Positions 54,862-63,800 of a stretch of 64,000 nt of DNA are shown here, piece after piece. The stretch is from Thalassoglobus neptunius (lineage in GTDB: Bacteria; Planctomycetota; Planctomycetia; Planctomycetales; Planctomycetaceae), in NCBI RefSeq assembly GCF_007859735.1, contig NZ_SIHI01000001.1, positions 519,910 through 583,909 on the forward strand, in the 5' to 3' direction. The notes below the pieces were generated by a model. That model was not told the origin of the DNA. It searched no databases and was given only the letters and a program-made list of their open reading frames with translations. Each line of letters begins with the position of its first letter. Positions within the stretch are counted from its first letter, which is position 1. The position numbers were made by a program, and so were the translations under genes.

Positions 54862-54863
54862 CT

Positions 54864-55229
54864 ATGAAAATCAAACGTGGTGATTTGGTTGTGGTTGTCG
54901 CTGGCGATGATAAAGATCGTGCAGAACCGCGACCGCGCGTGGTGCAGGAAGTTCTCGACGAAGGAAAAAAAGTCGTCGTCGAAGGCGTGAACTTGGTTTA
55001 CAAGCACGTTCGACGTGGCCATCCGAAAAGCCCTCAGGGTGGACGGCTTCGAATGGAAAAGCCCATTCAAAGCTCGAACGTGATGTACTACTGCAGCCAG
55101 TGCGGTAAGGGAGTGAAGCTCGGTTATCGGTATACCGAAACGGGAGAGAAAGAACGTTTCTGTCGAAGCTGTTCCAACGGGATCGGCGCGGTCAGTCCCG
55201 CTCGAGAGAAATACGCAAAGAAGTCGTAG
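54864..55229 (+). CDS. rplX: 50S ribosomal protein L24 with zinc-ribbon-like C-terminus
   Basis: A 121-residue L24. MKIKRGDLVVVVAGDDKDR and VVEGVNLVYKHVRRGHPKSP are the KOW-type core. The C-terminal region has YYCSQCGKGVKLGY and FCRSC, i.e. two CxxC pairs that could bind zinc, unlike E. coli L24. ATG 54864 is preferred; a GTG two codons upstream overlaps the rplN stop. Confidence 0.94.
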   Translation: MKIKRGDLVVVVAGDDKDRAEPRPRVVQEVLDEGKKVVVEGVNLVYKHVRRGHPKSPQGGRLRMEKPIQSSNVMYYCSQCGKGVKLGYRYTETGEKERFCRSCSNGIGAVSPAREKYAKKS

Positions 55230-55373
55230 ACTTGATGGAACGGACGAGGCCTCTTCGGCAATAATCATCGTCCGAAAAAGATTGAATCACAAAGAGTGCA
55301 AAGAATTCAGTGGCTTCAAAGCACACACTGACGTCAGCAAGCACAATTGATATTGAGTTCAAAGGTGGGTGCG

Positions 55374-55925
55374 ATGGCCCGGATGAAGGAAAAGTACACA
55401 ACTGAGATCGTTCCAAAACTCGCCAGCGAGTTGGGCCGGTCGAATCCTCACAGCTTGCCACGGATTGAAAAAATCGTGGTCAGTATGGGGGTGAGTGCCG
55501 CTGTTCAGGATCAAAAAATTCTGGATGAATCACTCGGGTACCTTGAGCAGATCACCGGACAGAAACCTTCTGTACGACGTGCACGGAAATCCATCGCACA
55601 GTTCAAACTGCGTGAAGGAATGCGAATCGGCGGAGCGGTCACGCTTCGCAAACACCGGATGTACGAGTTCCTCGATCGTTTGATCACACTCGTTCTTCCT
55701 CGTGTTCGCGACTTCCGGGGAGTGAGCCCGAAAGCATTTGATGGTCGGGGCAATTACAGTCTGGGCATCAGTGAGCAGCTCGTTTTCCCTGAAGTTGATG
55801 CAGACAACGTCAAGCATGTTCAGGGAATGAATATCGCAATTGTGACGAGTGCAGAGACTGACGATGAAGCTCGTTTGCTTCTTCGCGAATTCGGAATGCC
55901 CTTTAAGGACGGAAGCAGCCGCTAG
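55374..55925 (+). CDS. rplE: 50S ribosomal protein L5
   Basis: A 183-residue L5, which binds 5S r[63 protein letters not shown] and [18 protein letters not shown] are typical. ATG 55374 after AAAGGTG is chosen over a TTG 27 bp upstream. Confidence 0.96.
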   Translation: MARMKEKYTTEIVPKLASELGRSNPHSLPRIEKIVVSMGVSAAVQDQKILDESLGYLEQITGQKPSVRRARKSIAQFKLREGMRIGGAVTLRKHRMYEFLDRLITLVLPRVRDFRGVSPKAFDGRGNYSLGISEQLVFPEVDADNVKHVQGMNIAIVTSAETDDEARLLLREFGMPFKDGSSR

Positions 55926-55965
55926 GTCGTGGTTGGTGAGATCTAACAAGTGTTGGAATTGAGTT

Positions 55966-56151
55966 ATGGCTAGTAAGTCGAAGATCGCGAAAGCAAACAA
56001 GAAGCCTAAGTTCAGCTCGCGGATTGAACATCGTTGTGCACTCTGCGGCCGTCCTCGGGCGGTTTATCGCAAGTTCAAGGTTTGTCGAATTTGCTTCCGG
56101 GATCTGTGTCTTGATGGCGTTGTGCCCGGAGTCAAGAAGGCCAGCTGGTAA
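55966..56151 (+). CDS. rpsN: 30S ribosomal protein S14, zinc-binding type
   Basis: A 61-residue S14 of the short type (S14 type Z). [20 protein letters not shown] contains the two CxxC zinc-ligand pairs, followed by [18 protein letters not shown] at the end. Standard position between rplE and rpsH. Confidence 0.97.
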   Translation: MASKSKIAKANKKPKFSSRIEHRCALCGRPRAVYRKFKVCRICFRDLCLDGVVPGVKKASW

Positions 56152-56273
56152 TTGTGACGGAACGGGAAATGGTCTCGTTCATCGTTTTTCTTAATCAGGT
56201 TGCGAAGAGATCATTGATTGGCAGGAAAAACTGCCAGATTTAGCGCTGAAAAGTGTTTGAGGTTGTATCAACA

Positions 56274-56669
56274 ATGATGACTGATCCGATTGCCGACATG
56301 CTCACTCGAATTCGCAATGCGATTCAGATTGAGCGTCCATTCGTCGAAATTCCGACATCCAAGGTGAAAGTCGGGATCGCCGACGTGTTGCAGCGTGAAG
56401 GCTACATCTGGGACTTCGAAGTCGTTGAACAACATCCACAATCGGTGCTTCGGATTAATCTGAAATACAGCCCGACCGGGGAACGTGTGATTCAACGAAT
56501 CGCTCGAATCAGCAAACCAGGCCGAAGAATTTATTCCGATCGTCACAGCATTCCTGAAGTGTTGAACGGTATGGGAATCTGTGTGCTTTCGACAAATCAG
56601 GGTGTTTTGAGCAGTCGAGAAGCACGGAAGAAAAACGTCGGTGGCGAAGTTTTGTGCGAAGTGTGGTAG
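56274..56669 (+). CDS. rpsH: 30S ribosomal protein S8
   Basis: A 131-residue S8. MTDPIADMLTRIRNAIQIER starts it, then SKVKVGIADVLQREGYIWDF, KPGRRIYSDRHSIPEVLNGM and the C-terminal GVLSSREARKKNVGGEVLCE. Two ATGs (56274, 56277) are adjacent. In E. coli S8 regulates the spc operon; a target site cannot be shown here. Confidence 0.96.
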   Translation: MMTDPIADMLTRIRNAIQIERPFVEIPTSKVKVGIADVLQREGYIWDFEVVEQHPQSVLRINLKYSPTGERVIQRIARISKPGRRIYSDRHSIPEVLNGMGICVLSTNQGVLSSREARKKNVGGEVLCEVW

Positions 56670-56730
56670 TGATCAGATGAAACAGTTCGCATTCTTCGCG
56701 GAATGTTGATCTGAACTGCAGGTGGAAGAC

Positions 56731-57276
56731 ATGTCTAGAATTGGTAAAAAGCCTATCCCTGTTGCCGACGGTGTCGATGTCACAATTGACAGTGGCAGCG
56801 TTCGTGTGAAGGGGAAGCATGGCGAGTTGGCGTTGGAACCTCATCCATCGATGAATGTTGTCTGGGATGGAGATGCGCGAGAGATTCGCGTTGAGCGTCC
56901 TAATGAGCAACGACAAAGCCGCGCTTTGCACGGACTGACGCGGGCTCTGATTGCCAACATGGTGGCTGGAGTTCAGGAGCCATTCGTCCGCAAGTTGGAA
57001 ATTCAAGGGGTCGGTTATCAGGCGACCTTGAACGGCAAAGAACTCGCTTTGCAGGTTGGGTTTGCGAATACAATTCGTTTGCCTGTCCCGGAGAACGTCT
57101 CCTGCGAGTTGCCGTCAACGACACAGATTGTGGTCAAAAGTTGCGATAAGCATGCCGTTGGGCAATTCGCAGCGAATATCCGCAGAGTCAGACCTCCCGA
57201 ACCGTATAAAGGCAAAGGGATTCGTTACGAGGGCGAACATGTTCGTCGGAAAGCTGGTAAAGCATTCGGTAGCTAA
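56731..57276 (+). CDS. rplF: 50S ribosomal protein L6
   Basis: A 181-residue L6. MSRIGKKPIPVADGVDVTID, GLTRALIANMVAGVQEPFVR, LEIQGVGYQATLNGKELALQ and RPPEPYKGKGIRYEGEHVRR are diagnostic of the two-fold repeat structure. Confidence 0.97.
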   Translation: MSRIGKKPIPVADGVDVTIDSGSVRVKGKHGELALEPHPSMNVVWDGDAREIRVERPNEQRQSRALHGLTRALIANMVAGVQEPFVRKLEIQGVGYQATLNGKELALQVGFANTIRLPVPENVSCELPSTTQIVVKSCDKHAVGQFAANIRRVRPPEPYKGKGIRYEGEHVRRKAGKAFGS

Positions 57277-57354
57277 CAACTACGTCGGGACGACAACTGT
57301 TCGATTCACATTAATGAGTTAAACTGCCGGTTCGGAAGTTATTGGAAGTCAATC

Positions 57355-57720
57355 ATGAAGGTACAAAGGCGAATTGCCGGACAACGTGTTCGACGGCGTT
57401 ATCACGTCCGGAATCGAGTTCGTGCGACTGGGCAACTCCGGTTGTCTGTCTTTCGAAGCAATCGAAATGTCTCGGCTCAGATTGTTGATGATGAATCCGG
57501 ACGGACACTCGTTTCAGCAAGTTCACTGGAAGGTGATCTTGGTGGAGCTGGCAAACCGCATGGCAGCGTTGAGGTTGCCAAGCTGGTTGGTAAGACTTTG
57601 GGCGAACGTGCCGTGGCAGCTGGTATCAAGAAGGTTGCCTTCGATCGTGGAGCATATAAGTACCATGGTCGAGTCGCAGCGATCGCGGAAAGTGTCCGTG
57701 AAGCAGGTGTAGAACTTTAG
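57355..57720 (+). CDS. rplR: 50S ribosomal protein L18
   Basis: A 121-residue L18, a 5S rRNA-binding protein. RRRYHVRNRVRATGQLRLSV, SNRNVSAQIVDDESGRTLVS and the C-terminal AFDRGAYKYHGRVAAIAESV are characteristic. Confidence 0.96.
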   Translation: MKVQRRIAGQRVRRRYHVRNRVRATGQLRLSVFRSNRNVSAQIVDDESGRTLVSASSLEGDLGGAGKPHGSVEVAKLVGKTLGERAVAAGIKKVAFDRGAYKYHGRVAAIAESVREAGVEL

Positions 57721-57794
57721 AATATCGGGGACCTCGGCTGAATTTAAACGCCGATCTCTTCACGATTTCAGTTTATTGATCAGGAGTTGCCACA

Positions 57795-58289
57795 GTGGCG
57801 CAACAAGATAGCGGACAAGGCCATTCTACGAAGAATCCCGAACGAGTCGTCCAGATTCGTCGGTGTGCCTGTGTGGTCAAAGGTGGTCGTCGATTTAGCT
57901 TCGCCGCGTTGGTTGTTGTCGGTGACGAGAGCAGTCGTGTGGGGTATGGATACGGTAAAGGAACGGAAGTTCCCATTGCTGTTGAGAAAGCGACGAAACA
58001 GGCGAATCGTCGCCTGCAGGACGTTGCACTTGATGGAACAACGATTCCGCATCAGGTGGAAGGCCGTTTTGGGGCTTCGCGTGTCGTGCTTGTTCCAGCT
58101 GCTCCTGGTACCGGGATTATCGCGGGTGAGACAGTTCGGGCGGTTGTTGAACTCGCCGGTGTGACTGATATTCTCACCAAGAGTCGTGGGTCCAGCAATC
58201 CAGTGAATCTGGTGAAGGCGACCTTTGACGCTTTGTCGAAATTGCGAACACGGGAACACGTTGCTCGCTTGCGTGGAGTAGAAGTCTAA
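57795..58289 (+). CDS. rpsE: 30S ribosomal protein S5
   Basis: A 164-residue S5. [60 protein letters not shown] and [19 protein letters not shown] are all family motifs. GTG 57795 follows CAGGAG. Its TAA shares the final A with the ATG of rplO, leaving no room for rpmD (L30). Confidence 0.97.
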   Translation: MAQQDSGQGHSTKNPERVVQIRRCACVVKGGRRFSFAALVVVGDESSRVGYGYGKGTEVPIAVEKATKQANRRLQDVALDGTTIPHQVEGRFGASRVVLVPAAPGTGIIAGETVRAVVELAGVTDILTKSRGSSNPVNLVKATFDALSKLRTREHVARLRGVEV

Positions 58290-58762
58290 TGATTATCAAC
58301 GACGTACACGACGGAATTCAGAAGCGGAAGAAGCGCAAGCGCGTTGGACGTGGTCCAGGTTCTGGACACGGGAAGACTTCTGGCCGAGGTCACAAGGGTG
58401 AAGGCAGTCGAAGCGGTCATTCACGTCGGCTCGGTTTCGCCGGTGGTCAGATGCCGTTGTTCCGACTGGTTGCGAAGCGTGGCTTCAACAACAACGCGTT
58501 CGCCAAGAAAGTGATCGCTGTCAACGTTTCGACGCTCAACGAGCAGTTCGAAGACGGTGCAGAAGTGACTCCGGAATCACTGAAGAAGTTCGGGCTTGCC
58601 AAAGGCTCTTACGACTTCATCAAGATTTTGGGTGACGGAGAGTTGTCGCGAAAGCTGACCGTTCACGCACACCGATTTTCAAAGTCGGCGAAAGAAAAAA
58701 TCGAAGCTGCCGGCGGAAAAACGATCGAAATCTCCAAAGCTTCACAGAACGCCAGCGAATAG
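58289..58762 (+). CDS. rplO: 50S ribosomal protein L15
   Basis: A 157-residue L15. [20 protein letters not shown], the Gly-rich [20 protein letters not shown] and [15 protein letters not shown] are typical. The start overlaps the rpsE stop (TAATG), indicating translational coupling; most bacteria have rpmD at this point. Confidence 0.96.
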   Translation: MIINDVHDGIQKRKKRKRVGRGPGSGHGKTSGRGHKGEGSRSGHSRRLGFAGGQMPLFRLVAKRGFNNNAFAKKVIAVNVSTLNEQFEDGAEVTPESLKKFGLAKGSYDFIKILGDGELSRKLTVHAHRFSKSAKEKIEAAGGKTIEISKASQNASE

Positions 58763-58948
58763 TGTTCTGGAGGAAGTCAGTGAGTTTGGCGGATTTACGC
58801 ACAATTGGACTTGCACGGATCGTTGTGAATGCGTTAACCCCTGTGCAGTTCGGCTCGTATGGACAGTTGTGCTCAGAAAAATGACAAAGAGCACAGAGTC
58901 CGTTCGGCCTGGGATTGACCGAGCGGTTGACGATAAGGACGTTGTTTA

Positions 58949-60307
58949 ATGCTCTCTCGCTTGCGAACCGTTTTTACCATTCCCGAGCTTCGCCAGAAGA
59001 TTTACATCACGCTAATCTTGCTGGCAGTGTATCGGATGGGCTTTTCGATTCCGCTGCCATTCATCGATCAGGCGCAGTTCGCGGAAACCTTTAAGAAGAT
59101 GGCGAGTCAGCAGGGCATGGGGCAAATGCTCCAGGCTGTGGCATTGCTATCTGCGTCGCAGCTCGGAAACGCGACGATCTTCGGGTTGGGGATCATGCCG
59201 TATATCTCGGCGTCGATCATCTTTCAGTTGCTTGGGCAAGTCTATCCGCCGTTGGAAGCACTTCAGAAAGAAGGCGAAACCGGCCGCAAGAAAATCAACG
59301 AATATACGCGGTACGCAACCGTGGCCATCTGTCTGGCGCAGAGCTACTTTTGGATCCGTGTGTTGAGCGGTGGCGGGATTGGAAACGGGTTGGTGCTCGA
59401 AGAGTACAATACCTTCTTCTTCCACATCGTGGCCACGATAACGATGACGACCGGGACACTCTTACTGATGTGGATCGGTGAGCAGATCGACGAATACGGG
59501 ATCGGAAACGGAATCAGCCTGTTGATTATGGCGGGGATTTTGGCTCAGATGCCGTCAGCCGGTATGGAACTGCTGCGACCTGCGATGAGAAGCGGGATCG
59601 GACTCGGAACCGATGCCGGAATTGATAAATTGTTGCCGCTGGGTGTGATCTTCGTCGCGGTTGTTCTGGGGGTCATCGCGATCACTCAGGCAACGCGAAG
59701 GATTCCAATTCAAAGTGCCAAGCATGTTCGAGGTCGTCGTGTCCTCGGAGGGCAGCGTCAGTTTCTTCCATTGCGGGTGAATCAGGCTGGCGTGATGCCG
59801 ATCATCTTCGCATCGAGCTTGTTGATGTTCCCGATGTTCATCTTCAGCTGGTTGAGTCAGCAGTTTCCTGAAAACTGGTTCCTGGCTCAGGCGGAAGGGA
59901 CATTCGCTGGTGGCCGTGGGCTTGTTTACAACCTTCTCAACGTCGCATTGATCTTCTTCTTCTGTTACTTCTGGACGAGTATCACATTCAATCCGAAGGA
60001 CATGGCGGAGAACCTCAAGGACTACGGAAGTTTCGTTCCTGGGTATCGTCCGGGAACACACACTGAGCGATATCTCGATCAGGTGATGACGCGAATTACA
60101 TACGTCGGGGCAGGGTTCCTCGCATTGATTGCGATCATTCCAACCCTGGTGGCGATGGGGATGGATATCTCATTCCTTGTGGCGAGTTTCTACGGGGGAA
60201 CCGGGCTTCTGATTGTGGTCTCTGTTGCTTTGGACCTTGTTCAGAAGATTGACAGTCATCTTGTGATGCGAAACAAGCCCGGAATGTTGGAGTCGGAAGA
60301 AGTTTAA
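58949..60307 (+). CDS. secY: Protein translocase subunit SecY
   Basis: A 452-residue channel subunit of the Sec translocon with ten membrane segments. IPELRQKIYITLILLAVYRM at the start, FGLGIMPYISASIIFQLLGQ (TM2), GIGNGISLLIMAGILAQMPS, LPLRVNQAGVMPIIFASSLL and the C-terminal GTGLLIVVSVALDLVQKIDS are conserved. The periplasmic/cytosolic loop RPGTHTERYLDQVMTRITY is typical. The 186-bp gap before it has no recognised feature. A strong terminator follows. Confidence 0.97.
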   Translation: MLSRLRTVFTIPELRQKIYITLILLAVYRMGFSIPLPFIDQAQFAETFKKMASQQGMGQMLQAVALLSASQLGNATIFGLGIMPYISASIIFQLLGQVYPPLEALQKEGETGRKKINEYTRYATVAICLAQSYFWIRVLSGGGIGNGLVLEEYNTFFFHIVATITMTTGTLLLMWIGEQIDEYGIGNGISLLIMAGILAQMPSAGMELLRPAMRSGIGLGTDAGIDKLLPLGVIFVAVVLGVIAITQATRRIPIQSAKHVRGRRVLGGQRQFLPLRVNQAGVMPIIFASSLLMFPMFIFSWLSQQFPENWFLAQAEGTFAGGRGLVYNLLNVALIFFFCYFWTSITFNPKDMAENLKDYGSFVPGYRPGTHTERYLDQVMTRITYVGAGFLALIAIIPTLVAMGMDISFLVASFYGGTGLLIVVSVALDLVQKIDSHLVMRNKPGMLESEEV

Positions 60308-60343
60308 GCGAAGTCGCACTGCTTCCAACGGAATTTGTTGTTG

Positions 60344-60375
60344 AACACCCGGCTCGCGCCGGGTGTTTTCGTTTT
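60344..60375 (+). terminator. Rho-independent terminator after secY
   Basis: AACACCCGGC (60344-60353) and GCCGGGTGTT (60358-60367) form a perfect 10-bp stem with a TCGC loop, followed by TTCGTTTT. It marks the end of the main ribosomal transcript; map must rely on read-through or its own promoter. Confidence 0.87.
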
Positions 60376-60406
60376 GGTCCAGTGAAAGTGAGACCTGGAG
60401 AAGTTG

Positions 60407-61189
60407 ATGATTACGCTGAAGAGCAAGCGTGAACTTGGGCTGATGAGAGATGCGGGTGAGCTTGTCGCGCGGGCGCACAAGATCGTTCGCGAGATGGTTG
60501 AACCCGGCGTGACGACTCTTGAGATTGATCAGGCTGTCGAAGAATTCTTTGCCGCTCAAGACGCTGAACCTCTCTTCAAAGGGTATCCCGGTGAAGGGTC
60601 AGTTCCGTTCCCGTCGGTGACATGTATGAGTCCCAATGAGCAAGTCGTTCATGGAATTCCTTCGGCAGAACCACTGCGAAGCGGCGATATCTTGAGTGTG
60701 GACACAGGTTGCCGAATTCACGGGTGGTGTGGAGATGCTGCCTGGACATATCCGGTCGGCGATGTTGATTCAGAATCACAGCACCTTCTTGATGTCGGTG
60801 AGGAAATGCTGAACGTTGCCATTGAGCAGATGGGCAGGCAAAAGAAGTGGTCGACTGTGGCCCGTAAGATGATGAAGCTGGCGAAAGCGAAGAAGTTGTC
60901 GCTTGTCGAAAAATTCGTGGGGCATGGGATCGGTCGTGAGATGCACGAAGGTCCACAGGTTCCCAACTACACGACAGAGTCTCTTCAACGAGATGACTTC
61001 GAATTGCAGCCCGGGTTAGTTTTGGCTGTTGAGCCAATGCTCAATGGAGGGACTTCGGATATTCGCGTGCTGAAAGATCAATGGACAGTGGTCACCGCTG
61101 ATGGCAAGAGAAGCGTGCATTTTGAACACACTGTTGCGTTGACCGCAGACGGTCCGATCCGGCTGACCGAAGGTGTGGGTGAGAAGTAA
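60407..61189 (+). CDS. map: Methionine aminopeptidase, type I
   Basis: A 260-residue enzyme that removes the N-terminal Met from nascent proteins. The five metal ligands are present: Asp99 (LSVDTG), Asp110 (GWCGDAAW), His173 (FVGHGIGREMH), Glu209 (VEPMLN) and Glu240 (HFEHTVAL); His82 in VVHGIP is also conserved. ATG 60407 after CTGGAG is preferred over a TTG one codon upstream. In many bacteria map is in the spc operon between adk and infA; here adk, infA and the alpha operon are missing. Confidence 0.96.
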   Translation: MITLKSKRELGLMRDAGELVARAHKIVREMVEPGVTTLEIDQAVEEFFAAQDAEPLFKGYPGEGSVPFPSVTCMSPNEQVVHGIPSAEPLRSGDILSVDTGCRIHGWCGDAAWTYPVGDVDSESQHLLDVGEEMLNVAIEQMGRQKKWSTVARKMMKLAKAKKLSLVEKFVGHGIGREMHEGPQVPNYTTESLQRDDFELQPGLVLAVEPMLNGGTSDIRVLKDQWTVVTADGKRSVHFEHTVALTADGPIRLTEGVGEK

Positions 61190-61443
61190 GTCCACTGAGA
61201 TGGAGCCTGCGAAGGTGAGGGTGGAAGCATTTCTCTTCCCGGAGTTGGTGCATCGAAACGGAATGCATTGATCCATCAGAATTGATCTTTCGTCGGGAAG
61301 ACATGAGAATGGCTGCTTGGATGCTCGCGTTCGCTCTGTGATGAGCGGAAGGGCGTTCACGGGATTACTTGTTCTTTCGCCAGCGAGGAAAGAGAGAGAG
61401 CACTTCAGGAAACAGGAAGTGCAGCAAGTGATCGCTTCAAGTC

Positions 61444-63078
61444 ATGTCAGAGAAAGAAGCCATGAATTCACTTCTCTCGTTTGGGCTGGCCATTTTTGGT
61501 TTCTTCGGTCTCTTACGTCTTTCTGGTTCTCGATTGAGAACGACGTCTTGCACTCTTGTTGCTGTCACGTTGCTTGCGGTGCTTTTGGCTGGCAATGAAC
61601 TGAGTGCGGAGCTGACGGAACGCCCGAATATTCTCGTCATCCTGGCCGACGATTTGGGATACGGGGATGTCGGTTGCTATAACGCCGAGTCGAAGGTTCC
61701 GACTCCCCATGTTGATGCGTTGGCCTCGCAGGGGATGAAATTTACAGATGCTCATAGCCCGTCAACAGTCTGTACTCCGACGCGATATAGTCTTCTGACA
61801 GGGCAGATGGCGTTTCGGTTGAATTATCGCGGTGTCTTCAGCGGGGCGGGTGGTCCCTGTCTGATTTCTGGCGACCAATTCACTTTGCCTGAGATGCTGA
61901 GAGAAGAAGGGTATGCCACTGCCATGTTCGGCAAGTGGCATGTCGGAATGACTTTCTTCGACGAGCAGGGCGAGCCGATTTCGGAAAATGGGCTCAAGGG
62001 AGTCGAGCGAATCGATTACTCGCGTCCCATTCCCGATGGACCGGTCAATCACGGTTTCGATCAGTTCTTTGGGACTGCGTGTTGTCCAACAACCGATTGG
62101 TTGTATGCATACATCGAGGGCGACCGGATTCCAGTTCCTCCCGTCGACGTGCTTGATCGATCTCAACTGCCGAAGCACGAATGGTCATTCGACTGCCGCC
62201 CCGGTCTCGTCGCTTCCGGGTTTGATCATGAAGAGGTGGATCAGGTCTTCCTCAAGAAAAGCCTCGAGTTTCTCGACGATCATGTTGGGAATCAGCCGGA
62301 GAAGCCGTTCTTCCTCTTTCACTCCATGCAAGCGGTTCATCTTCCTTCGTTTCCTGGAAAGGACTATCAAGGAAAGACTGATGCTGGTCCGCATGGGGAT
62401 TTCATTTTCGAGTTCGACGATATTGTCGGGCAGCTCGTGAAGAAGCTGAGTGAACTCGGCATCGCTGAGAAGACCATTGTCATTGTGACGAGCGACAACG
62501 GTCCGGAAGTTGGAACTGTGGTCAATATGCGTCGTCGCTATCAGCATGACGGAGCGAATCCCTGGCGAGGGATGAAGCGTGACAACTGGGAAGGGGGACA
62601 CCGTGTTCCGTTGATTGTTCGATGGCCGGGAATTGTGAAAGCTGGAACCGTTTCTGTTCAGCTTGTCTGCCTGACCGATATCATGGCGACATGTGCCGAG
62701 GTGACGGGAGTGTCTCTGCCTGATGACACAGCTGAAGACAGCATCTCCTTTCTTGCTGCTTTGAAAGGGGAGGACTCAGACACAGCGCGTGATTTCATTC
62801 TCCATCAAACGATCAGCCTGGCACTGGCGATTCGCAAAGGGCCGTGGAAGTTTCTCGACCACAAAAGTTCGGGAGGGAATCGGTACAATTCGAAACAGCT
62901 TCAACAGTATGCCTTGCCGGAATCGGCTCCCGACGCACCGGGGCAACTCTATCATCTCGAGAATGATCCGGGCGAGAGACACAACCTCTACAATGACGAA
63001 CCGGAAATCGTCGCGGAGCTGCAGGCGCTTTTAGAAGAGTGCAAGGTTCGTGGCAATTCGCGGTTTGATCGCAACTGA
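61444..63078 (+). CDS. Secreted sulfatase (cysteine type)
   Basis: A 544-residue arylsulfatase-family enzyme that hydrolyses sulfate esters. The formylglycine motif C110-T-P-T-R114 is within STVCTPTRYSLLTGQ, and metal-binding Asp pairs occur in LVILADDLGYGD (residues 69-70) and IVTSDNGPEV. FGKWHVG, RVPLIVRWPGIVKAGT and a C-terminal LYHLENDPGERHNLY complete the family pattern. The N-terminus has two hydrophobic segments (LLSFGLAIFGFFGLL and LVAVTLLAVLLAG) before the catalytic domain, so it may be membrane-anchored or have an uncleaved leader; ATG 61462 is an alternative. Activation needs a formylglycine-generating enzyme, which is not in this window. The probable substrate is a sulfated polysaccharide. 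Confidence 0.93.
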   Translation: MSEKEAMNSLLSFGLAIFGFFGLLRLSGSRLRTTSCTLVAVTLLAVLLAGNELSAELTERPNILVILADDLGYGDVGCYNAESKVPTPHVDALASQGMKFTDAHSPSTVCTPTRYSLLTGQMAFRLNYRGVFSGAGGPCLISGDQFTLPEMLREEGYATAMFGKWHVGMTFFDEQGEPISENGLKGVERIDYSRPIPDGPVNHGFDQFFGTACCPTTDWLYAYIEGDRIPVPPVDVLDRSQLPKHEWSFDCRPGLVASGFDHEEVDQVFLKKSLEFLDDHVGNQPEKPFFLFHSMQAVHLPSFPGKDYQGKTDAGPHGDFIFEFDDIVGQLVKKLSELGIAEKTIVIVTSDNGPEVGTVVNMRRRYQHDGANPWRGMKRDNWEGGHRVPLIVRWPGIVKAGTVSVQLVCLTDIMATCAEVTGVSLPDDTAEDSISFLAALKGEDSDTARDFILHQTISLALAIRKGPWKFLDHKSSGGNRYNSKQLQQYALPESAPDAPGQLYHLENDPGERHNLYNDEPEIVAELQALLEECKVRGNSRFDRN

Positions 63079-63112
63079 GGACTGAGCCGAGTTCGAGCCG
63101 CAATGTTCGCCG

Positions 63113-63793
63113 TCACGGCTTGAGCTGAGACTCCAGCCAATTCGACATTTGATCGAACCACTCCAAAGCTGGCTTCCATTCTGGCGGTGGTTCGGCGGAC
63201 CATTCCAGTCGCAGGCTTGCTTGTGGCTGAGCGATGTCGAAGACTTCCATTCCGACTTTTCCGACATCTTCGGTCAAGTTGTCGCGGTGGTTTGACCATG
63301 GCCACATGAGCGGCAGTCTGATTTCATTTGCCTGGACGAGGATCGCTTCGAAGCCATCCTTCTCGATCGAGGCGTCTTGAATGGTAATCGTTGGAACCGG
63401 ATTGAACGCGGTGTGGGAGTGTTGATCTTCGCTGATTTCGAAGACTCTTTTCATGTCTGCGGAACGGTTCCAGATCGCTTTGCGAATGAGTGGAGATTCG
63501 TCCTTAAATGGTTGAAAGATCGTCAGCGTTTCTGGTTCGTAATCGTGAAATCCATCAGCGGTGCGCCAAAGCCTTGGTCTGCCAAACCGTAGCCCTCGCT
63601 CATCGATCAGTCCTGGTTTCAGGAACTCGCTGTTGTTCAAGCTATCCCAAGCAAGACTTGAAAGGGTTCGGATGTGATTTCGGAGATCAAGATGATTGAA
63701 CACTGCGCTTTTTCCCGTGTACTCGCTTGAGCTGTTTGATCCAATACAAGACTGAGTTTGCTCGTGCGAGTGAGTGCAAACCAAATCAAACAA
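63113..63793 (-). CDS. Hypothetical protein, 5' end replaced by repeat sequence
   Basis: A 226-residue frame without recognised domain. From about residue 35 it has protein-like composition (FNHLDLRNHIRTLSSLAWDS, PGLIDERGLRFGRPRLWRTA, IRLPLMWPWSNHRDNL, LRLEWSAEPPPEWKPAL). The first 30 codons are encoded by repeat copy B (63707-63788), so the original start has probably been lost and the gene may be a truncated remnant. It is adjacent to the IS3-type element at the right edge. No signal peptide is left. Confidence 0.5.
   Translation of the reverse strand: MFDLVCTHSHEQTQSCIGSNSSSEYTGKSAVFNHLDLRNHIRTLSSLAWDSLNNSEFLKPGLIDERGLRFGRPRLWRTADGFHDYEPETLTIFQPFKDESPLIRKAIWNRSADMKRVFEISEDQHSHTAFNPVPTITIQDASIEKDGFEAILVQANEIRLPLMWPWSNHRDNLTEDVGKVGMEVFDIAQPQASLRLEWSAEPPPEWKPALEWFDQMSNWLESQLKP
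63707..63788 (-). repeat. Dispersed intergenic repeat, copy B (82 bp)
   Basis: Inverted copy of the element at 33535-33616: equal length, no gaps, about 14 differences of 82 by eye, most in the central 21 bp. It lies between the truncated hypothetical gene and the IS3 element. Confidence 0.75.
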
Positions 63794-63800
63794 TGTGAAA

